Positions 5,906-10,369 of a DNA stretch of 10,369 nt are shown here, one piece after another; positions within the stretch are counted from its first letter, which is position 1; every line of letters starts with the position of its first letter. The stretch covers positions 1 through 10,369 of the forward strand of contig JAISII010000076.1 of NCBI GenBank assembly GCA_031262125.1, read 5' to 3'. Under the pieces are notes generated by a model. That model saw only the letters and a program-made list of their open reading frames with translations. It did not search any database and was not told where the DNA came from. The position numbers were made by a program, and so were the translations under genes. The stretch comes from Oscillospiraceae bacterium. Its GTDB lineage: Bacteria > Bacillota > Clostridia > Oscillospirales > Acutalibacteraceae.

Positions 5906-7261
5906 ATGGGAAGATTATTTGGAACAGACGGTGTGCGTGGAGTTGCCAACACCGAACTTACTTGCGAAATGGCAATGAACATAGGCAAAGCAGCGGCAAT
6001 GGTTTTAATTTCGGATGAAGTTAAGCACCCAACATTTTTAATTGGCAAAGACACACGAATCTCGGGCGATATGCTGCAAGGTGCACTTGTTGCCGGGCTG
6101 TGTTCGGTTGGGGCGAATGTTAAGCTGCTGGGCGTTGTTCCCACTCCGGCGGTTGCATACCTAATTAACAAATACAAAGCCGATGCAGGTATTATGATTT
6201 CGGCCTCGCACAACCCGTACCGCTATAACGGAATTAAAATTTTTAACGAGGACGGCTACAAGCTGCCCGACGATTTGGAAGAACAAATAGAATCTATTGT
6301 TTTAGACGAAGACAGTGCAGATTATTTTGTGCCTGCCGACGGTGCAATAGGCACGGTTGAATTGTGCGAAAACGCCGTGGATGATTATATCGACCATGTT
6401 GTAGACAGTGTGGAATATAAATTAGACGGAATGAACATAGCTTTAGATTGCTCTAACGGTTCTGCGGCAACTACGGCGGAAAAGATGTTTACACGTTTGG
6501 GTGCAAATTGCCATATGTTAAGCGACAGCCCCGACGGAATTAACATAAACGAAGATTGCGGCTCTACTCATATGGAGAACTTAATGCAATATGTAAAAGA
6601 CCACAAGATGGATGCAGGGCTTGCATTTGACGGTGATGCCGATAGATGCCTTGCCGTGGATGATAACGGCGAGTTAGTAGACGGCGACTATGTAATTGCA
6701 ATTTGTGCTGCCGATTTAAAAAGCCGTGGTCGCCTTAAAAAGAACACCGTGGTCGGCACGGTTATGACAAATATGGGCTTTAACAAATTTTGCGAAGCAA
6801 ACGATATGAACTTTGTTGCCACCAAAGTCGGCGACAGATATGTTCTGGAAACTATGCTTGCACAAGGTTACAATATGGGCGGCGAGCAGTCGGGGCATGT
6901 AATTTACCTCGATTATGCAACCACCGGCGACGGTCAGCTTACGGGGGCACATTTGCTCAGCCTTATTAACCGCCGCAACGCAAAGCTAAGCTCTATTGCC
7001 ACACTAATGCAACGCTACCCGCAAGTTTTAATTAACGTAAAAATCACAAACGAGGGCAAGCTGCATTTTTATACCGATAAAGAAATTAAAAAAGAAATCA
7101 AGCGTATTGAAAATATTTTAGGCGGCAAGGGCAGAGTGCTTATTCGTGTATCCGGCACCGAGCCGCTTGTGCGGGTTATGCTTGAGGGCGAAGTTTTAGA
7201 GGAAATTGAAGTTTTGGCACAAAATGCCGCCGATTTAATTCAAGCACGTTTGGGTGCATAA
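5906..7261 (+). CDS. glmM: Phosphoglucosamine mutase GlmM
   Basis: GlmM interconverts glucosamine-6-phosphate and glucosamine-1-phosphate in the cytoplasm, the step before UDP-GlcNAc for peptidoglycan. The protein has 451 residues, normal for the family. It opens MGRLFGTDGVRGVAN, the family's N-terminal signature. The phosphoserine loop is ISASHNPYRYNG, with S101 as the phosphorylated catalytic residue. The magnesium site is DGDADR (242-247, ligands D242, D244 and D246). The sugar-binding loop is GEQSGH (326-331), and the phosphate-binding loop in domain 4 is RVSGTEP (414-420). Every key residue is present. The start is fixed by AAAGGAG at 5889-5895. The gene follows the repeat-filled interval and is 59 bp upstream of a methyltransferase gene with no obvious terminator between, so they may be co-transcribed. 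glmS is not adjacent, and no glmS-type ribozyme was recognised. Confidence 0.97.
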   Translation: MGRLFGTDGVRGVANTELTCEMAMNIGKAAAMVLISDEVKHPTFLIGKDTRISGDMLQGALVAGLCSVGANVKLLGVVPTPAVAYLINKYKADAGIMISASHNPYRYNGIKIFNEDGYKLPDDLEEQIESIVLDEDSADYFVPADGAIGTVELCENAVDDYIDHVVDSVEYKLDGMNIALDCSNGSAATTAEKMFTRLGANCHMLSDSPDGININEDCGSTHMENLMQYVKDHKMDAGLAFDGDADRCLAVDDNGELVDGDYVIAICAADLKSRGRLKKNTVVGTVMTNMGFNKFCEANDMNFVATKVGDRYVLETMLAQGYNMGGEQSGHVIYLDYATTGDGQLTGAHLLSLINRRNAKLSSIATLMQRYPQVLINVKITNEGKLHFYTDKEIKKEIKRIENILGGKGRVLIRVSGTEPLVRVMLEGEVLEEIEVLAQNAADLIQARLGA

Positions 7262-7320
7262 TTTACCTTAATATTTACGCCAAAAAAGCGTTGAAAGTAG
7301 AGAATTGAAAAAATAAAAAT

Positions 7321-8220
7321 ATGAGAATTGCAGAAAACTGGCAAGACTATAAACTGCTTGATGCCACCGACGGCGAACGGTTGGAAATGTTCGGCGATAT
7401 TATATTAATACGCCCCGACCCGCAAATAATCTGGAAGTCGGCAAAGCGTTCGCCCTTGTGGAGCAAAGCCCATGCTCGTTATATACGCAGCAACCAAGGC
7501 GGCGGGCATTGGGAGGTTTTGGCAAAGCTGCCCCAAAGTTGGGCTATTAAATATAACGACTTAACATTTATGGTTAAGCTTATGGGTTTTAAGCACACCG
7601 GGGTGTTCCCCGAGCAGGCGGCAAACTGGGATTTGTTCGGCAAACTTATAAAAACACAATTGCAAAACAGCCCAAACAGTGGTGAACAGCCAACTGCAAA
7701 CCCGCCAAAAGTGCTTAATTTGTTCGGCTACACAGGCTGTGCAACATTAGCTTGCCTGCAAGCCGGGGCAAGCGTTTGCCATGTCGATGCCTCTAAAGGT
7801 ATGGTGGCATGGGGCAAAGAAAACGCCGAGCTTTCGCATCTTGCCCAAAAGCCCGTGCGGTGGATTGTTGACGACTGTATGAAGTTTGTTCAGCGAGAAA
7901 TACGCCGTGGCAACAAATACGACGGCGTAATTATGGACCCACCCTCTTATGGCAGGGGCCCGGGCGGCGAGGTTTGGAAGTTAGAGGACAGTGTTTATTC
8001 TTTTGTGCAGCTTTGTGCACAGGTGCTAAGCAATAACCCGCTGTTTTTTGCAATAAATTCATACTCAACCGGGCTATCGGGCGGGGTTATGCAATATATT
8101 TTAGAGGATATTTTAACTCCTGTTTTTGGCGGCACAGTCAGCAGCGAGGAAATCGGGCTGTCCGTGCAAAGCACAAAAAGCATACTGCCCTGCGGTTCGA
8201 CTGCACTTTGGCAAAGGTGA
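7321..8220 (+). CDS. Class I SAM-dependent methyltransferase, RlmI-like family
   Basis: This 299-residue protein probably methylates RNA, by analogy to the RlmI/RlmK-type family, but the target is not shown. The N-terminal part (about 1-125) begins RIAENWQDYKLLD and holds the conserved RPDPQIIW segment. The Rossmann methyltransferase domain follows. Motif I is LNLFGYTG (132-139), the acidic motif II residue is D156 in HVDAS, motif III is VDD (183-185) and motif IV is MDPPSYGRGPGGEVWKLE from 205. The C-terminal strand region ends CGSTALWQR. The ATG at 7321 gives the expected family N-terminus; only a weak purine stretch precedes it, so initiation may be inefficient. It lies 59 bp after glmM. 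The last ten codons have a near copy at 8392-8421 beyond a palindromic element, described separately. The class is secure; the substrate is unknown. Confidence 0.85.
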   Translation: MRIAENWQDYKLLDATDGERLEMFGDIILIRPDPQIIWKSAKRSPLWSKAHARYIRSNQGGGHWEVLAKLPQSWAIKYNDLTFMVKLMGFKHTGVFPEQAANWDLFGKLIKTQLQNSPNSGEQPTANPPKVLNLFGYTGCATLACLQAGASVCHVDASKGMVAWGKENAELSHLAQKPVRWIVDDCMKFVQREIRRGNKYDGVIMDPPSYGRGPGGEVWKLEDSVYSFVQLCAQVLSNNPLFFAINSYSTGLSGGVMQYILEDILTPVFGGTVSSEEIGLSVQSTKSILPCGSTALWQR

Positions 8221-8233
8221 AAAGTATTTAGCG

Positions 8234-8266
8234 GTAGGCTTTAGTTTAGGTAAGCTATTAGTCTAT
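8234..8266 (+). repeat. Imperfect 16-17-bp tandem repeat after the methyltransferase gene
   Basis: GGTAGGCTTTAGTTTA (8234-8249) is followed directly by GGTAAGCTATTAGTCTA (8250-8266). They align with two or three mismatches and one extra base. No function is suggested. Confidence 0.4.
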
Positions 8267-8280
8267 TGAATGTGCTAATA

Positions 8281-8391
8281 TTCCCCTCCGGGGAGGGGTG
8301 GCTGCTCCCATAGTAAAAAATAAAACTTGTTTTTTAATAAAATCTAAAAAATAAATGATTTTTTAGATTGTGCAGAGCAGACGGGGTGGTT
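8281..8391 (+). repeat. Palindromic intergenic element of a second type, with a hairpin inside its loop
   Basis: The left end, TTCCCCTCCGGGGAGGGGTGG, contains a C-run/G-run hairpin. CTGCTC (8302-8307) pairs with GAGCAG (8375-8380), and the right end reads ACGGGGTGGTT. The 67 nt between these stem arms are AT-rich and contain a perfect 12-bp inverted repeat, AATCTAAAAAAT/ATTTTTTAGATT (8341-8352 and 8358-8369). The plan (G/C-run hairpin, variable hairpin, G-run) is like copy A at 5671, but the sequence differs, so it is a separate family. Confidence 0.6.
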
Positions 8392-8421
8392 TGCGGCTCA
8401 ACTGCACTTTGGGAAAGGTAA
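8392..8421 (+). pseudogene. Remnant copy of the methyltransferase 3' end
   Basis: These 30 bases read in codons as CGSTALWER plus a TAA stop. They match 26 of 30 bases of the true gene end at 8191-8220 (CGSTALWQR plus TGA). Two of the four differences are silent third-position changes, one changes Q to E, and one changes the stop codon. The fragment starts immediately after the palindromic element at 8281-8391 and has no start codon of its own. It is a duplicate or a leftover of the ancestral gene end. Confidence 0.65.
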
Positions 8422-8435
8422 CTATCTCATCACAT

Positions 8436-8444
8436 AAGGAAGTG
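8436..8444 (+). promoter_or_regulatory. Ribosome binding site for ecfA1 (AAGGAAGTG)
   Basis: AAGGA ends 7 nt before an ATA at 8448 and 10 nt before an ATC at 8451. The GTG inside the motif (8442) is in frame but is followed at once by TAA (8445), so it cannot start the gene. The same nonamer precedes ecfA2. Confidence 0.7.
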
Positions 8445-8447
8445 TAA

Positions 8448-9323
8448 ATAATCGGTACATATATACAATTAGAAAAAGTAAGCCTTGCCTATAATAGCTC
8501 TGCAGAAGATGACAACGAGCAAACGCCGCAAAGCAAAGACGTTTTAAAAAACGTAAATTTAAGCATAAACAAAGGCGAGTTTGTTGCGTTGCTTGGGCAT
8601 AACGGTTCGGGTAAATCTACACTTGCAAAGCTGCTGAACGCACTTTTGGTGCCAACCGGCGGGCGTGTGATGGTGGATGGTTTAGATACCGCCGATGAGG
8701 CAAATTCTTTAGATATACGTCGCCGTGTAGGGCTGATTTTGCAAAACCCCGATAATCAAATTGTTGCAAGCATTGTTGAGGAAGACGTGGCGTTCGGACC
8801 CGAAAATTTGGGCATCCCGCCGCAGGAAATCCGCCGCCGTGTGGACGATGCCTTAAAAATGGTTAATATGTTTCAGTACCGCAAACACGCCCCTTTTAAA
8901 CTTAGCGGAGGGCAAAAACAGCGTGTTGCTATTGCCGGAATTTTGGCAATGCAACCCGACTGCATAGTTTTGGATGAGCCGACTGCAATGCTCGACCCAA
9001 AAGGCAGAGAAGAGGTAATATCTGCAATACGGAAATTGAACAAAGAAAACGGCATTACAATTGTTCTTATAACCCACAATATGGAAGAGGCGGTTTTTGC
9101 CGACCGAATTTTTGTTTTGGACGAAGGCGAAATATTACTAAACGGCACGCCGAAAGAAGTGTTTTCGCAAGTAGAGCTGCTTAAAAAACACCGGCTTGAT
9201 GTTCCGCAGGCGACCGAATTATGCTATAAGCTGCGTGCTTGCGGGTTTGATATTACAACCCTGCCCCTTACAACGCAGGATTGCATTAACGACCTTATCG
9301 CCGCCTTGCCGCCGGTAATTTAA
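8448..9323 (+). CDS. ecfA1: ECF transporter ATPase EcfA1 (CbiO-type), non-canonical start
   Basis: EcfA1 is one of two ATPases that, with EcfT, drive energy-coupling-factor uptake of vitamins or metals across the membrane. Read from 8448 the protein has 291 residues, the usual length. It shows A-loop Y15, Walker A GHNGSGKST (50-58), Q-loop Q99 in LQNPDNQ, signature LSGGQ (152-156), Walker B CIVLDEP with E177, and switch H210. The QNPDNQIVA and EDVAFGPENLG segments are typical of EcfA. The frame is closed by TAA at 8445 and has no ATG, GTG or TTG until 8589, inside Walker A. The start is therefore a rare codon, ATA at 8448 or ATC at 8451, behind AAGGAAGTG. A start at 8589 would destroy the nucleotide site. 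ecfA2 follows after 53 bp. The ATPase identity is firm; the exact start is inferred. Confidence 0.88.
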   Translation: MIGTYIQLEKVSLAYNSSAEDDNEQTPQSKDVLKNVNLSINKGEFVALLGHNGSGKSTLAKLLNALLVPTGGRVMVDGLDTADEANSLDIRRRVGLILQNPDNQIVASIVEEDVAFGPENLGIPPQEIRRRVDDALKMVNMFQYRKHAPFKLSGGQKQRVAIAGILAMQPDCIVLDEPTAMLDPKGREEVISAIRKLNKENGITIVLITHNMEEAVFADRIFVLDEGEILLNGTPKEVFSQVELLKKHRLDVPQATELCYKLRACGFDITTLPLTTQDCINDLIAALPPVI

Positions 9324-9360
9324 TAGCGAAAATTGTTTTTATAAATAAAGATGCAAAAGA

Positions 9361-9369
9361 AAGGAAGTG
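9361..9369 (+). promoter_or_regulatory. Ribosome binding site for ecfA2 (AAGGAAGTG)
   Basis: The nonamer is identical to that before ecfA1. AAGGA ends 11 nt before the proposed ATA start at 9377. The embedded GTG (9367) is in another frame and meets TAA after one further codon. Confidence 0.7.
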
Positions 9370-9376
9370 CCTTAAA

Positions 9377-10219
9377 ATAGCCATTTTAGAAACCAAAAAC
9401 CTAACCTATACCTATGGCATAGGCACACCCTTTCAAAAAACAGCAGTACAGGATGTCTCGATAACTATTAACAAAGGCGAGTTTATCGGCATAATCGGGC
9501 ATACTGGTTCGGGCAAATCTACACTGATTCAAATGCTAAACGGGCTTATAAAACCCGCAAGCGGGCAGGTTTTTTATAACGGCACCGATATTTTCAGCAA
9601 GCCAAAAGAGCTTCGGCAGCTGCGGTTTAATGTGGGGATGGTGTTCCAGTACCCCGAATATCAGCTTTTTGCCGAAACGGTTTATGACGATATTGCCTTT
9701 GGTCCGAAAAATATGGGGCTTAGCGGGGATGATTTAGACGAAGCCGTACGCAATGCGGCACGTTTTGCGGGCTTGAAAGAAGAGCTGCTTACAGCGTCGC
9801 CCTTTGACCTCTCGGGCGGCGAAAAACGCCGTGCCGCCATTGCAGGTGTTATTGCAATGAACCCCGATGTTTTAATAATGGACGAGCCGACCGCAGGGCT
9901 GGACCCTGTGGGCAGGGACGTTATTTTAGCCCAGATACACAGCTATCACAAGCAGTGCGGCAATACGGTTTTGCTTGTTTCTCACAGCATGGAGGATGTA
10001 GCCCGCCTTTGCGAAAAGGTGCTGGTTATGAATGAATCTAAAGCTGTTATGTTTGACGAAACAAAAAAAGTTTTTGCACAGGCAGAAATGCTTAACCAAA
10101 TGGGTTTGCGACTGCCGCAAATTACGCAAATAACGCAAGCTTTACGCAAAAACGGCTATGCAATCCCGCCCGACATTTTAACTGTTGAAGAAGCGGTTGA
10201 AATGATAAAATCAATTTAA
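9377..10219 (+). CDS. ecfA2: ECF transporter ATPase EcfA2 (CbiO-type), non-canonical start
   Basis: EcfA2 pairs with EcfA1 in the ATPase heterodimer of an ECF importer. From ATA at 9377 the protein has 280 residues and would begin M-AILETKNLTYTYG, which fits the family N-terminus (A-loop Y13, then GTPF, typical of EcfA2). It shows Walker A GHTGSGKST (41-49), Q-loop Q91 in VFQYPEYQLF, signature LSGGE (145-149), Walker B LIMDEP with E170, and switch H203. The signature has E where most ABC proteins have Q. No ATG, GTG or TTG occurs in frame between 9302 and the ATG at 9533, which lies after Walker A. A rare start, ATA at 9377 or ATT at 9383, is therefore required. ecfT would be expected next but is not in the window; a palindromic element begins 5 bp after the stop codon. 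Confidence 0.88.
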   Translation: MAILETKNLTYTYGIGTPFQKTAVQDVSITINKGEFIGIIGHTGSGKSTLIQMLNGLIKPASGQVFYNGTDIFSKPKELRQLRFNVGMVFQYPEYQLFAETVYDDIAFGPKNMGLSGDDLDEAVRNAARFAGLKEELLTASPFDLSGGEKRRAAIAGVIAMNPDVLIMDEPTAGLDPVGRDVILAQIHSYHKQCGNTVLLVSHSMEDVARLCEKVLVMNESKAVMFDETKKVFAQAEMLNQMGLRLPQITQITQALRKNGYAIPPDILTVEEAVEMIKSI

Positions 10220-10224
10220 TCTTT

Positions 10225-10267
10225 TTCTCCCCCTGTCGGCCTTGCCGACATCCCCCTCTGGGAGGGC
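10225..10267 (-). repeat. REP-like palindromic element, copy B (reverse orientation)
   Basis: Read on the - strand it is the same design as copy A: a CCCTC/GAGGG hairpin, then TGTCGGC/TGCCGAC-type pairing, then AGGGGGAGAA. On the + strand the stems are TGTCGGC/GCCGACA (10234-10240 and 10244-10250, loop CTT) and CCCTC/GAGGG (10254-10258 and 10262-10266). It begins 5 bp after the ecfA2 stop. It lacks a downstream T-run on the + strand, so it is not an obvious terminator for ecfA2. Confidence 0.7.
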
Positions 10268-10279
10268 ATTGGTAAATAG

Positions 10280-10369
10280 TTATTGCATCACAAACATGTC
10301 TCTGTGGATTAAAAGGTCGAGAGCGATTCGAAGCATTTCAATAGTTTTTGAATATCGTTTTGTTTTGCG
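10280..10369 (-). CDS. C-terminal end of an unidentified ORF, cut by the window edge
   Basis: An open frame on the - strand enters at the right edge and ends at TAA (10280-10282). It encodes 29 residues ending LDLLIHRDMFVMQ. The peptide is basic then amphipathic, with a plausible helix, but is too short to assign. It converges on ecfA2. It may be a genuine gene end or a chance frame. A transposase tail is possible but not demonstrated. Confidence 0.35.
   Translation of the reverse strand, partial: RKTKRYSKTIEMLRIALDLLIHRDMFVMQ

Noticed and set aside
8445..8588. ecfA1 starting at TTG 8589
   Set aside because: That start falls inside the Walker A region and would remove about 47 conserved residues including the A-loop.
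9377..9532. ecfA2 starting at ATG 9533
   Set aside because: It would delete the whole Walker A motif, leaving a non-functional ATPase, although the upstream sequence is clearly conserved coding DNA.

Overview
The window looks like a chromosomal segment of a low-to-mid GC Gram-positive anaerobe, most likely class Clostridia (Oscillospiraceae/Ruminococcaceae-like). The basis is the ruvC-ruvA-ruvB order, a Firmicutes-type GlmM, a paired EcfA1/EcfA2 energy module, AAGGAG-type ribosome binding sites and intergenic C/G-run palindromic repeats. No species is claimed. All complete genes read on the + strand; only a short C-terminal ORF fragment at the right edge reads on the - strand.

Layout. (1) 92-1732: an acyl/aryl-AMP ligase of the ANL superfamily, visibly more AT-rich than the rest and closed by a terminator. 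(2) 1863-3101: a Y-family translesion polymerase (DinB/Pol IV) with its own terminator and no visible Shine-Dalgarno. (3) 3184-5565: a near-consensus promoter followed by ruvC, ruvA and ruvB, the complete Holliday-junction processing set. (4) 5566-5905: 340 bp without a gene, packed with heptamer repeats and a row of tiny palindromes, including one REP-like element. (5) 5906-7261: glmM, which makes glucosamine-1-phosphate for cell-wall precursors, then 7321-8220, a class I SAM methyltransferase of the RlmI-like type. (6) 8221-8447: a second, different palindromic repeat whose right edge is followed directly by a degenerate second copy of the last ten codons of the methyltransferase gene. (7) 8448-9323 and 9377-10219: ecfA1 and ecfA2, the two ATPases of an ECF vitamin/metal transporter. 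(8) 10225-10267: an inverted copy of the REP-like element, then the end of a converging - strand ORF where ecfT might have been expected.

How the genes work together. dinB and ruvCAB form a DNA damage-tolerance and recombination block, although a terminator and promoter separate them into two transcription units. RuvA and RuvB form the branch-migration motor and RuvC cuts the junction. The ecfA pair would power import with EcfT and substrate-binding S components, none of which lie in the window.

No clearly new multi-gene system is visible. The most notable observations are that both ecfA genes lack any ATG/GTG/TTG start ahead of the Walker A motif and appear to start at AUA behind the same AAGGAAGTG motif; that the methyltransferase 3' end is duplicated around a palindromic element; that there are two families of palindromic repeats; and that RuvB ends in a beta-clamp-like motif. 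Everything is read by eye; no homology search or folding program was run.
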